Assembly (NCBI RefSeq): GCF_004348595.1
Contig: NZ_SMKD01000023.1
Location: forward strand, 1 to 56,518
DNA: 56,518 bases
Origin: Micromonospora sp. KC723
GTDB lineage: Bacteria; Actinomycetota; Actinomycetes; Mycobacteriales; Micromonosporaceae
Direction: 5' to 3'
Every line of letters begins with the position of its first letter. Position 1 is the first letter of the stretch. The notes beneath the pieces were generated by a model. That model ran no database searches. It saw nothing but the letters and a program-made list of their open reading frames with translations, and was not told the origin of the DNA. Made by a program: the position numbers and the translations under genes. Of this stretch, positions 7,845 to 16,266 are shown in pieces.

Positions 7845-9344
7845 GTGTCGATTCACCGGTTCCGCTCCCGCAGGTTCGTCGCCCTTGCCGGAGCGGTGTT
7901 GGTGGCCGGTGCCGCCGCACTCGTGGTGGCCCCCGCCGCCGAGGCGGCGGTGATCGACCCGGCGGCGTACTACCAGATCGTGGCGCGGCACAGCGGCAAG
8001 GCGGTCGAGGTCGCCGGCCAGTCGGGTGCCGAGGGCGCGGCTGTGCGGCAGTGGACCCGCTCCGACCGGGCTAGCCAGCAGTTCCAGTTCGTCGACGCCG
8101 GCGGCGGCTACCACAAGCTGCGTGCCCGGCACAGCGGCAAGGTCGTCGGTGTGGCGGGCGGTTCGGCGGCGGACGGCGCCGACGTCGTGCAGAACACCGA
8201 CAACGGCGGCGCCAGCCAGCAGTTCAGGGTCGTGGACACCACCGGCGGGTACGTCAAGCTGGTCAACCGCAACAGCGGGAAGGCACTCGACGTCTGGGAG
8301 CGGTCCACCGCCGACGGCGCGCGGATCTCGCAGTACACCGACAACGGCGGCACCAACCAACAGTGGCAGCTGGTGCGGGTCGGCGGCGGCACGCCGAGCC
8401 CCGCCTACGCCGGCTACCTGTTCAGCTACATGCTCGGCGAGGGCTCGGCCAACGGTGAGCAGGTCTACTTCGCCCTCAGCCAGGGCAACGACCCCACCCG
8501 CTGGCGGCAGCTCAACGGCGGTCGGCCGGTGCTGACCTCCACCGTCGGCACCCGAGGGGTGCGCGACCCGTTCATCGTCCGCTCACCGCAGGGTGACCGG
8601 TTCTACCAGATCGCCACCGACCTGCGTATCTACGGCAACGGCAACTGGGACGCCGCACAGCGCACCGGCAGCAAGTCCATCGTGGTCTGGGAGTCCACCG
8701 ACCTGGTGACCTGGAGCGCTCCGCGACTGGTGCGGGTCTCGCCGGACACCGCGGGCAACACCTGGGCGCCGGAGGCGTACTTCGACGAGACCCTCGGTCA
8801 GTACGTTGTCTACTGGGCCTCCAAGCTCTACGCCACCAGCGACCCCAACCACACCGCCAACACCTACAACCGGATGATGTACGCGACCACCAACGACTTC
8901 CGCACCTTCAGCGCCCCACAGGTGTGGGTCGACAAGGGCTACTCGACCATCGACTCCACGATGATCAGGCACAGCGGCACGTACTACCGCTTCACCAAAG
9001 ACGAGCGCAGCGCCTCCCAGTCGACGTGCGGCAAGTTCATCCTCGCGGAAACGTCGACCACCATCCTCAACCGCAACTACTCCTTTCTTCGCGAATGCAT
9101 CGGGCGGGGCTCCCTCTCCCAGGGCGAGGGGCCGCTGGTGTTCAAGTCGAACACCGAACAACGGTGGTACCTGTTCATCGACGAGTACGGCGGCCGTGGG
9201 TACATCCCGTTCACCACCACCGACCTCAACGCCGGACAATGGAGCACGGTCTCCAGCTACACCCTGCCCGGCCGCCCGCGCCACGGCACGGTGCTGCCGC
9301 TCACCCAAGCCGAGTACGACCGCATCCTGCAGCGGTGGGGCTGA
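7845..9344 (+). CDS. Secreted GH43-family enzyme with N-terminal ricin-B (CBM13) domain
   Basis: This 499-residue secreted protein pairs a lectin domain with a five-bladed propeller. GTG at 7845 is preferred because GAGGAG lies at 7834-7839 and a clean signal peptide follows (FVALAGAVLVAGAAALVVAP, cleavage near EAA). Residues about 35-180 are three ricin-type repeats (ARHSGKAVEVAG, ARHSGKVVGVAG, NRNSGKALDVWE). The GH43 part runs from about 190 to 499, with the base Asp in GVRDPFIV, the middle Asp in TIDSTMIRHSG and the acid Glu in SQGEGPLVFKS. Substrate is probably an arabinose- or xylose-containing polymer. It lies directly behind the CBM42-GH43 gene and runs toward the LysR gene with only 30 bases between stops. 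Confidence 0.87.
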   Translation: MSIHRFRSRRFVALAGAVLVAGAAALVVAPAAEAAVIDPAAYYQIVARHSGKAVEVAGQSGAEGAAVRQWTRSDRASQQFQFVDAGGGYHKLRARHSGKVVGVAGGSAADGADVVQNTDNGGASQQFRVVDTTGGYVKLVNRNSGKALDVWERSTADGARISQYTDNGGTNQQWQLVRVGGGTPSPAYAGYLFSYMLGEGSANGEQVYFALSQGNDPTRWRQLNGGRPVLTSTVGTRGVRDPFIVRSPQGDRFYQIATDLRIYGNGNWDAAQRTGSKSIVVWESTDLVTWSAPRLVRVSPDTAGNTWAPEAYFDETLGQYVVYWASKLYATSDPNHTANTYNRMMYATTNDFRTFSAPQVWVDKGYSTIDSTMIRHSGTYYRFTKDERSASQSTCGKFILAETSTTILNRNYSFLRECIGRGSLSQGEGPLVFKSNTEQRWYLFIDEYGGRGYIPFTTTDLNAGQWSTVSSYTLPGRPRHGTVLPLTQAEYDRILQRWG

Positions 9345-9374
9345 GCCGGCCCGCCCCGGTCCGTACGACAATGT

Positions 9375-10277
9375 TCAGTCGAGCAAGGCGAGAAGCCGGC
9401 CCAGGGCGGGGTTGGTGCTGTCCCGCGGCCAGGCCAGGGCGACGTCAACGGTGGGCGTCGGGGCTGCGAACCGGCGCAGCCGGACGCCCCGCAGCCGCAG
9501 CGCGCGGGCCCGGCCGGCCGGGACGGCCGCGACCACGTCTCCCTGCGCCACCGCCCGCAGCAACTGCTCGTCGTCCGGCTCCTGCCGGACGAGCCGGAAC
9601 CCGCCGAGCGGCCAGACCTGGGCGATCGTCCGGTCGAACATGCCGGGGCCGTTCTCGCGCGGCCACATCACGGCCGGCAGGTCGACCACCTCGGTCCGGC
9701 TGATCCTCCGACGGCCGACGGCCAGGGGGTGGCCCGCGGGCAGGGCGAGCAGCAACTCCTCGGTGTCGACCGTCCGGCAGACCAGCGCCGGCTCGTCGAC
9801 CGGTGGACGGACGAACGCCACGTCGAGCCGGCCGGCGAGCAGGCCGGCGACGTTCGGCGCCGTCCAGGCCGTCTCCGGGACCACCTCGACATCCGGGTGG
9901 GCGGCCCGGAACCGGGAGACCAGCGCGTCGACCCGGCCGCCGCGCGCTGACCGGGTGTACGCGAGCCGGAGCCGGCCGCCTCGCCCGCGTACCAGGTCCC
10001 GGATGCGGGCGGTCCCCGCGTCCACCTCGGCGAGCAGCCGGGCGGCCTCGTCGGCGACCCGTGCCCCCACCTCCGTCAGCCGGCAGCCCCGGCTGGTCCG
10101 GTCCACGAGCGGCACGCCGAGCTGACGTTCCAGGGCGCGGATCTGCTGGCTGAGCGCGGGCTGGGCGACGTGCAGCCGGGCAGCGGCCCGGGTGAAGTGC
10201 AGCTCTTCGGCGAGCACCGCGAAGGAGCGCAGCCGCCGTAGGTCCAACCACGTGTCGCGGAGCGGCGCGTCGGACAT
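9375..10277 (-). CDS. LysR-family transcriptional regulator
   Basis: This 300-residue regulator has an N-terminal winged helix (LRRLRSFAVLAEELHFTRAA, ARLHVAQPALSQQIRALERQ) and a LysR substrate-binding domain from about 90. The ATG at 10277-10275 sits at the canonical distance from the helix-turn-helix; upstream in-frame codons would add 129 unrelated residues. It is divergent from a D-amino-acid oxidase gene, with a perfect T-N11-A palindrome between them. The usual LysR logic predicts self-repression and inducer-dependent control of the oxidase. The effector is unknown. Confidence 0.9.
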   Translation of the reverse strand: MSDAPLRDTWLDLRRLRSFAVLAEELHFTRAAARLHVAQPALSQQIRALERQLGVPLVDRTSRGCRLTEVGARVADEAARLLAEVDAGTARIRDLVRGRGGRLRLAYTRSARGGRVDALVSRFRAAHPDVEVVPETAWTAPNVAGLLAGRLDVAFVRPPVDEPALVCRTVDTEELLLALPAGHPLAVGRRRISRTEVVDLPAVMWPRENGPGMFDRTIAQVWPLGGFRLVRQEPDDEQLLRAVAQGDVVAAVPAGRARALRLRGVRLRRFAAPTPTVDVALAWPRDSTNPALGRLLALLD

Positions 10278-10286
10278 GCACGCATC

Positions 10287-10301
10287 ATAAGCGCCGCTTA
10301 T
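10287..10301. promoter_or_regulatory. LysR-type operator (T-N11-A palindrome)
   Basis: ATAAGCGCCGCTTAT is a perfect palindrome with seven-base arms and a one-base centre. It contains T at 10288 and A at 10300, which is exactly the T-N11-A box of LysR regulators. It lies 10 bases upstream of the lysR start and 82 bases upstream of the divergent oxidase start. Confidence 0.7.
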
Positions 10302-10382
10302 CACCGGCTGCCCGATCCGTCTTGGACGACAACCCACCGCAACGGCGACGATCCGAGCCAACGGCAGGAAGGGGAGCGGGCG

Positions 10383-11411
10383 ATGAGGGCAGCGGCGGAC
10401 GTGGTGGTTGTCGGGGGTGGCGTCGTGGGGATGGTGGCGGCCGTGACCCTCCAGCAACGAGGGGCACGGGTGATGGTGTTGGCGCCCGACGACACGGCGA
10501 ACATCGTGTCCGCGGTGGCTGCCGCCGTCTGGTACCCGAGTCACACCGAGCAGGACCCGCGGGTCCTGCGCTGGGCCCGGGAAACCCGCACCGAGCTGGG
10601 CCGCCAGGCCGTCAACGGCGTGCCGGGGGTGGTCGAGCGACCGACGCGGATGCTGCTGCGCCACCGGTACGCCGGCCCACCCTGGTGGGCGGATGCGTGC
10701 GGTGACCTGGTGGCGGTGGCGGCGGAACCGCCGTACACGGCCCTGCTGCGGTTCACCGCGCCGACGGTGGAGATGACGCCGTACCTGACCTGGTTACGGC
10801 AGCGGCTGGAGGCCGGCGGCGGGCGGATCGTACGCCGCAGGTTGCGGCGGCTCGCCGACGCGTTCGACACCGCCCCAACGGTCGTCAACGCAACAGGTCT
10901 GGCCGCTGGCCAACTCGCCGCCGACCCCGCCGTGCACCCGGTGCGCGGTCATCTGGTGCTGGTAGCGAACCCGGGCCTGACCGTCTCGGTCCGCGACGAG
11001 GACGACCCGGCCGGGATCACGTACGTGCACCCGCGCCGGCACGACGTGGTGCTCGGTGGCACGTACCAGCCGGGGGTGGGGCACACCCGGCCCGACCCGG
11101 ACACGGCGGCGGCGATCCGGCGCCGCTGCGTCGCGCTGGTGCCGGAACTGGCGGACGCCCCGGTGCTCGGCGAGCGGATCGGGCTACGACCGGCCCGGCA
11201 CGGCGGCCCGAGGGTCGAGGTGGACCCGGACCCCGGAGGTCCGCGCGGCAGCCGGCTGGTGCACGCGTACGGCCACGGCGGGGCCGGGGTCACCCTGTCC
11301 TGGGGATGCGCCGCCGAGGTGGCGGACCTGGCCCTGGACGGGGCTGATGGCCGCACGCCTGGTCGGGCGACAAACCCGGTGCGCCGGCATCCGCTGACGG
11401 GCGATGCTTGA
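10383..11411 (+). CDS. dao: FAD-dependent D-amino-acid oxidase
   Basis: This 342-residue flavoenzyme would oxidise D-amino acids to 2-oxo acids, ammonia and hydrogen peroxide. An N-terminal dinucleotide fold reads VVVVGGGVVGMVAAVTLQQ. Family features are AAVWYPSHTEQDPRVLRWA, VVNATGLAAGQLA, HPVRGHLVLV, ERIGLRPARHG and the C-terminal HAYGHGGAGVTLSWGCA that closes on FAD. The length is typical. The start ATG at 10383 has an AGGGGAG ribosome site. Its last bases overlap the next gene's ATG, so the two are translationally coupled. The divergent LysR is its likely regulator. Confidence 0.92.
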   Translation: MRAAADVVVVGGGVVGMVAAVTLQQRGARVMVLAPDDTANIVSAVAAAVWYPSHTEQDPRVLRWARETRTELGRQAVNGVPGVVERPTRMLLRHRYAGPPWWADACGDLVAVAAEPPYTALLRFTAPTVEMTPYLTWLRQRLEAGGGRIVRRRLRRLADAFDTAPTVVNATGLAAGQLAADPAVHPVRGHLVLVANPGLTVSVRDEDDPAGITYVHPRRHDVVLGGTYQPGVGHTRPDPDTAAAIRRRCVALVPELADAPVLGERIGLRPARHGGPRVEVDPDPGGPRGSRLVHAYGHGGAGVTLSWGCAAEVADLALDGADGRTPGRATNPVRRHPLTGDA

Positions 11412-11988
11412 CGACATGGCTGACACGACACCGGCGTGGCGCAGTACGGCTCTGGCCCAGACCATCGGTGAGATCGAGGCACAGCTCGACCTGGCCTGGG
11501 CGCGCCTGCTCGGCGAGTTGAACGTGGCGCCCGGTTCGGCGGATGAGACGGCCCTCGGTTGGCTCGTGGTCGACAATCCCGCCGAGCACGACTGGCGCAT
11601 CGTCGACGCCGCGCTCGACCGCCTGACGTGCGCGCAGTGCCGATCCACCCTTACCAGGGGGCCGGCCACCTGTCAGCGGTGCACCTACCACCACGAGGTG
11701 CGCTTCGTGGCGCGAGAGGTCGACCGGCCGAACGTGCCCGCCGGCAACGAGCACGCCATCCGCGTCTCCTTCGCCGTCGCCCGGAACCGCATACGGTACT
11801 CCCCGCGGGCACGGGTCGGCTACGAACTGATCCTGCCCGTCCTCGTCGCCGGTGCCCTGCCCACCACCAAGGAAGCCCAGGCAGCCAAAGCCCTGATCAA
11901 CAAACTGACACCCGAAGAGTGCGACCAGGTCGCCACCTTCGCAGACGTCGAGAGACTCGCACTTGGCGCGAACCGAGAGCGTCGATGA
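11404..11988 (+). CDS. Zinc-ribbon-like protein of unknown function
   Basis: I do not recognise this 194-residue protein. The middle holds two CxxC pairs (LTCAQCRSTL and ATCQRCTYHHEV) that look like a zinc ribbon with extra histidines. The N-terminal third (IGEIEAQLDLAWARLLGELN) is predicted helical and acidic. There is no signal peptide or membrane segment. The ATG at 11404 overlaps the stop of the D-amino-acid oxidase gene, so it is translated with it. Its 3' end overlaps the remnant of an alpha/beta hydrolase on the other strand. Confidence 0.7.
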   Translation: MLDDMADTTPAWRSTALAQTIGEIEAQLDLAWARLLGELNVAPGSADETALGWLVVDNPAEHDWRIVDAALDRLTCAQCRSTLTRGPATCQRCTYHHEVRFVAREVDRPNVPAGNEHAIRVSFAVARNRIRYSPRARVGYELILPVLVAGALPTTKEAQAAKALINKLTPEECDQVATFADVERLALGANRERR

Positions 11989-12131
11989 GCCGGCGGAACT
12001 GGTGGAGGCGGACGGAAAGCCGTGCAGGAGCGACAGCACCGGCGCGTCCGGGCGTTCGGGCAGGGACTCGCGGTAGAAGACCCGGACCCGTCGACGTCGA
12101 TGTGGCGGACCGCGTCCGCGTCGCCCGCCAT
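11967..12131 (-). pseudogene. N-terminal remnant of an alpha/beta hydrolase
   Basis: Read on the minus strand, three frames in turn give a recognisable hydrolase start: MAGDADAVRHIDVDG, then VFYRESLPERPDAPVLSLLH and GFPSAS, then HQFRRLIDALGSR. The HGFPSAS-HQFRRLIDAL block is the oxyanion-loop region of haloacetate/haloalkane dehalogenase-like hydrolases. Two frameshifts separate the pieces, and the rest of the gene is missing where the zinc-ribbon gene ends. It is a truncated, inactivated gene. Confidence 0.75.
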
Positions 12132-12313
12132 CACCAGCGCCACAAGCCGGCCTGACCCGGGCTCCTCCAGACCGGTCGGCTCGCGCCCCCCGGGCGCCGC
12201 CGGCGGTCCTCGTACCCCGGGCGGGTGGTCCGGTTCCCGTTCCCGCCCGCGCGCCGGCGGCGCCGGTCTAGCCTCCGGTCGAGGGGTGTCGTGGGTGAAC
12301 GGAGAGGGCCGGC
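12132..12313. other. Short gap before GH15 gene
   Basis: Together with the hydrolase remnant this completes a 325-base stretch without an intact gene. The right part is the likely promoter of the GH15 gene. No operator-like repeat stood out. Confidence 0.5.
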
Positions 12314-14152
12314 ATGGAGGACTACCCGGCCATCGAGGACCACGGCCTGATCGGTGATCTGCAGACCGCCGCCCTGATCACCCGCAACGGCACCATCGAC
12401 TGGTTCTGCGCCCCACGCTTCGACTCACCGAGCATCTTCGGCGCTCTGCTGGACCGGACCCGCGGCGGCTACTTCTCCCTGGTGCCGGACGCCGTGCAGT
12501 ACGTGAGCAAGCAGCTCTACCTGCCCGACACGCCGATCCTGATCACCCGCTTCATCAGCGCCGACGGGGTGGGCGAGATCGTCGACTTCATGCCGGTCAC
12601 CGGCGAGCGGGCGACCGACCGGCACTGCCTGGTACGGACCATCAACATGGTCCGCGGCGACATGCGCTTCCGCACCGCCTGCCGCCCCCGGTTCAACTAC
12701 GGCCGCGAGCAGCACGAACTCCACATCCAACCCGAAGGCGCCATCTTCCGCGCGCCGTCGGCCACCCTCACCCTGCACCTGTCACGCCCGGACGGGAGGC
12801 TGATCCCGGTCGAGAACCTGGAGAACCGCGACGGGGACCTGGTCGCCTCCACGACCATGCACGAGGGCGACACCGGCGCGATCATCATGGAGACGGCCGC
12901 GCCGGACGGTCCGCGCGCCGTCCCGTACGCCGAGGTCCAGGCGCTGTTCGAGGAGACACGTGACTACTGGCGCCGGTGGCTCGACCGCTCCCGGTACACC
13001 GGGCGGTGGCGGGAGATGGTGGAGCGTTCCGCGATCACGTTGAAGCTGATGACGTACGCGCCGACCGGCGCGATGATCGCCGCACCCACCGCCTCGCTCC
13101 CCGAGGAGTTGGGCGGCACCCGCAACTGGGACTACCGCTACACCTGGATCCGCGACACGTCCTTCTCGGTGCGGGCCCTGCTCGGGCTGGGCTTCACCGA
13201 GGAGGCCGCCCGGTACACGAACTGGCTCGACGAGCGCATCCGGGAGGCCGGCAACAACGCCGTGCCCCTGAAGATCATGTATCGGGTGGACGGCTCGTCC
13301 GACCTGTACGAGGAGATCCTCCCGCACCTGGAGGGGTACCGCGGGTCGGGCCCGGTCCGGATCGGCAACGGCGCTGCCGACCAGCTCCAGCTCGACATCC
13401 ACGGTGAGGCCCTGGACGCCATGCTGCTCGCCGACGAGCAGGGCATCCGCGCCTCCCACCAGGTGTGGCGGAGCACCGTCCGGCTGGTCGACTGGCTCTG
13501 CGACAACTGGGACCAGCCCGACGCGGGCATCTGGGAGAGCCGCAGCCACCCCCGCGACTACACCTTCGGACGGCTGATGTCGTGGGTGGCGTTCGACCGG
13601 GCGATCCGTCTCGCCGACCGTCACGGCCGGCCCGGCGACGTCAGCCGCTGGGTCCACCACCGCGACGCCACCTACAACCAGATCATGGCCCGCGGCTACG
13701 ACTGGAACCGCCGATCCTTCGTCCAGGCATACGGCGAGAGCGTCCTCGACGCCTCACTGCTCATCATGCCGTCGGTCGGTTTCGTCACGCCGAACGACCC
13801 GCTGTGGCAGTCGACCCTGCGCGCCATCGACAAGGACCTCGTCTCCGACAGCCTGGTCCATCGGTACAAGCCCTCGGAGGCCCCGGACGGACTGCCCGGC
13901 GACGAGGGCACCTTCAACATGTGCACCTTCTGGTACGTGGCCGCCCTCGCCTGTTCCGGACGGCTCGAAGACGCCCGTCTCACCTTCGAGAAGATGTTCA
14001 CGTTCAGCAATCACCTTCGCCTGTACGCCGAGGAGATCGCCCTCACCGGGCAGCAGATCGGCAACTTCCCGCAGGCCTTCAGCCACCTCTCCCTCATCAC
14101 CACGGCCGTCACGCTCGACGAGCTGCTCGATGCCGAGGGCCGGCGACGGTAG
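12314..14152 (+). CDS. GH15-family glucoamylase/trehalase-like hydrolase
   Basis: This 612-residue cytoplasmic protein belongs to the bacterial GH15 group that includes glucoamylase-like and actinobacterial trehalase enzymes. It starts MEDYPAIEDHGLIGDLQTAA, typical of the group, with an N-terminal beta-sandwich to about 220 and an (alpha/alpha)6 barrel after it. Barrel motifs include GGTRNWDYRYTWIRDTSF, QLQLDIHGEALDAM, GIWESRSHPRDYTFGRLMSW and LPGDEGTFNMCTFWYV, whose acidic residues fit the GH15 active site. Mycobacterial relatives hydrolyse trehalose, so alpha,alpha-trehalase is as likely as glucoamylase. A short hairpin spans the stop codon. Confidence 0.88.
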   Translation: MEDYPAIEDHGLIGDLQTAALITRNGTIDWFCAPRFDSPSIFGALLDRTRGGYFSLVPDAVQYVSKQLYLPDTPILITRFISADGVGEIVDFMPVTGERATDRHCLVRTINMVRGDMRFRTACRPRFNYGREQHELHIQPEGAIFRAPSATLTLHLSRPDGRLIPVENLENRDGDLVASTTMHEGDTGAIIMETAAPDGPRAVPYAEVQALFEETRDYWRRWLDRSRYTGRWREMVERSAITLKLMTYAPTGAMIAAPTASLPEELGGTRNWDYRYTWIRDTSFSVRALLGLGFTEEAARYTNWLDERIREAGNNAVPLKIMYRVDGSSDLYEEILPHLEGYRGSGPVRIGNGAADQLQLDIHGEALDAMLLADEQGIRASHQVWRSTVRLVDWLCDNWDQPDAGIWESRSHPRDYTFGRLMSWVAFDRAIRLADRHGRPGDVSRWVHHRDATYNQIMARGYDWNRRSFVQAYGESVLDASLLIMPSVGFVTPNDPLWQSTLRAIDKDLVSDSLVHRYKPSEAPDGLPGDEGTFNMCTFWYVAALACSGRLEDARLTFEKMFTFSNHLRLYAEEIALTGQQIGNFPQAFSHLSLITTAVTLDELLDAEGRRR

Positions 14153-14161
14153 GGTCGCCGG
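14140..14161 (+). terminator. Hairpin spanning the GH15 stop codon
   Basis: CCGGCGAC (14140-14147) pairs with GTCGCCGG (14154-14161) around a six-base loop that contains the TAG stop of the GH15 gene. It may end transcription or lower read-through. Confidence 0.5.
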
Positions 14162-14517
14162 ACGTTACGCCGCGCCGGGAAACTGGCATACCGGTCCAAG
14201 GGGCAGGGCGACCTCCGCCGCTGCCAGCCGCCACATGCCTCGACGTCCGCCGGTATGGCGTGCCCTGCACGAGCGTCTGTACCATCATCGGTGTCACGAG
14301 TCGGTGCTCAGTGGAGCGATCAGTCGCCGCACGCGCGGGGAGCAGTGTCCTGGCTGTCCCGGCAGACCACAGTCTCCCGACACCGGGGCGGCTCGGCGGG
14401 GGGATTCCAGCGGCCCGCAGAACTGGTTCGCCGGCTCGACTCCACGCACCTGCGTGACGGCCATCACGGTGCTGTCGACATGCGGTGACGTCGAAGTCGG
14501 TTGGTGAGGGGAGACGG
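14162..14517. other. Intergenic region without recognised features
   Basis: About 356 bases lie between the GH15 stop hairpin and the pentapeptide-repeat membrane protein. I see no credible gene and no clear repeat. It probably holds the promoter of the two coupled membrane-protein genes. Confidence 0.5.
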
Positions 14518-15273
14518 GTGGCGCGTCGCAACGACAACCGCCGTCGCAAGTCGGTGTTGACTCGGGTGCTGGAAGGACTGATGGGGCTCGTGGTCGTCGG
14601 CGTGGTCACGATCGGGACCATCGCTGTGTTCGCCGACAACGCCGCGCTGCTGGCGGTGCTGGACATCGGCGCCTACCTGCACGTGATCGGCCTCGGCCTC
14701 GGGCTCGGGCTCACCCGGCTCCTCGTGGCCACCTCGATGCGCAACAAGTGGGTCCGCACCGCCGCGGTGGTGCTCACCGTCGCGGCGGTGGTGATGAGCG
14801 CGCCCGTGGTGCCCACGATGTTCCGAGCGGTGCTCATCCAGCAGAAGCCCGTCGCTTCGGCACCGCCGCAGAGCACACCGCTGTTGGTCGAGTCGAGATC
14901 CCTGACCCACGCCGCTCACCGCGGTCAGGACCTGTCGCACTCCCGAATTGTCCGGTCCGTCGTCGACGACGTCGACTTCGGCGGCGCCCGCCTGCGGGAG
15001 AGCGACTTCCGCGGCTCGACGTTCGTCAACGTCAACTTCGCGGGCACCGACCTGTGCGCAGTCGACATCCGCGGCGCCAACCTGGAACGCGCCCTGCACC
15101 TGGACGAGGTGAAAAACTGGCGTTGGGTGTTCTTCGACGCCGAGACGAGGGTGCCGTCCACCATGAGCCTGGAGCGGCTGGCCGGGCCGGTGGAGAGCAC
15201 GACCGGCGAACTGGTCTACTCGTGCGAACCGAACCAGACCCGCCAGATCACAGCCGACGGGCAGCGCCGGTGA
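14518..15273 (+). CDS. Membrane protein with C-terminal pentapeptide repeats
   Basis: This 251-residue protein starts at the GTG at 14518, with GGGGAGA at 14508-14513. A basic start (ARRNDNRRRKS) is followed by about three hydrophobic segments between residues 17 and 105 (MGLVVVGVVTIGTIAVF, HVIGLGLGLGLTRLLVA, VVLTVAAVVMSAPVV). The C-terminal part, about 140-200, has A(D/N)LxX-type pentapeptides such as VDDVDFGGARLRESDFRG, FVNVNFAGTDL and VDIRGANLERAL, predicted to form a small right-handed beta-helix. The stop overlaps the GTG of the next gene (GTGA), so the two are coupled. The role is unknown; the repeats may be a protein-interaction surface. Confidence 0.75.
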   Translation: MARRNDNRRRKSVLTRVLEGLMGLVVVGVVTIGTIAVFADNAALLAVLDIGAYLHVIGLGLGLGLTRLLVATSMRNKWVRTAAVVLTVAAVVMSAPVVPTMFRAVLIQQKPVASAPPQSTPLLVESRSLTHAAHRGQDLSHSRIVRSVVDDVDFGGARLRESDFRGSTFVNVNFAGTDLCAVDIRGANLERALHLDEVKNWRWVFFDAETRVPSTMSLERLAGPVESTTGELVYSCEPNQTRQITADGQRR

Positions 15274-16235
15274 ACGGGCGTCGGCAGGGGAGGCAGCGGA
15301 GACGACGGAAGGCCAACCTGCCCGCCAAACGGCCCACGTCGCCTCCGCCCGCACGCCAACGGCGCGGGCTGTGGGACCGCGTCGTTCGTCTCGGCGTCGT
15401 CGACCTCCTCACCGCGCTGGCCGCGTTGGTGCTGCTGGTCGGGGTGGTGATCGTGCCGGATGGGGCCGACTCGAAGCCGCTGCCTCTGCAGTTCCGGGTG
15501 GACCGCACGGCACTGAGCGACCTGCCGATCGTCGTGTCGGACCTGCGGTCGTGTGGCTGCTGGAGCGGGCCGCGCGACCAAGCGGTCAAGAAGTTCAAGT
15601 TCGCGTTGGAGAACCGGGGCGATCGCCGGATCACCATCGGCGGCGGCGAAGGGTCTTCGATCCGGCTGCTGGTCGCGTATCCCGAGGGGTTCAAACCCTC
15701 GGTGACCATTCCCGATGAGTCGACCATCGACAACAAGTACGTGTCCGTCAAGAACCCCCCGGACACCACCGTGTGGCATGCTCGCGGTTTCCGGGCCGCC
15801 ACCAGCTCGCGTATGGAGAACGGGCGCGACCTGTTCGCCGTGCCCGCCGGGTTCGAGGTGTGGGCGCTCCCACCGGTGCCGAACTACGTCGTCGAACAAC
15901 AGGACACCGATCTGATGACCTTCGCCACCATCGTCGACAAGGACGAACTCCTGCCGGGCGAGAAGTTCTCCGACCTCCGGCTAGGACACGGGGCGTGGGT
16001 CTTCTTCATGCCGTTGCAGCGTAGGTTCATAGACGAGAATCTGCGGGTTTCATCCGGCATCTTCGTCGACACCCACACCCCGTGGAGGAGTCTTCCCAAG
16101 ACAGGCACGAAGGACACGGCCCCGTTCTTCAGGATCCTCGGCATTGGCGTGTTCACCCAGGATGATTCCCCGAAACTGGCGGGCTTCGCACCCGCGCCGC
16201 CCCACGACGAACTGATGCAGCCCGAACATCTGTGA
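15270..16235 (+). CDS. Single-pass membrane-anchored protein of unknown function
   Basis: I do not recognise this 321-residue protein. The N-terminus is very basic (NGRRQGRQRRRRKAN), followed by a proline-rich stretch and one transmembrane helix near residues 42-62 (VVDLLTALAALVLLVGVVIV). About 255 residues would lie outside the cell, including SCGCW near 95 and LENRGDRRITIGGG, which looks beta-rich. The start is GTG at 15270, overlapping the upstream stop, so it is made with the pentapeptide-repeat protein and may bind it. The gene converges on the response regulator. Confidence 0.7.
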   Translation: MNGRRQGRQRRRRKANLPAKRPTSPPPARQRRGLWDRVVRLGVVDLLTALAALVLLVGVVIVPDGADSKPLPLQFRVDRTALSDLPIVVSDLRSCGCWSGPRDQAVKKFKFALENRGDRRITIGGGEGSSIRLLVAYPEGFKPSVTIPDESTIDNKYVSVKNPPDTTVWHARGFRAATSSRMENGRDLFAVPAGFEVWALPPVPNYVVEQQDTDLMTFATIVDKDELLPGEKFSDLRLGHGAWVFFMPLQRRFIDENLRVSSGIFVDTHTPWRSLPKTGTKDTAPFFRILGIGVFTQDDSPKLAGFAPAPPHDELMQPEHL

Positions 16236-16266
16236 GGGCGGCGACGCCGGTGGCCGGGCAGGTGGG

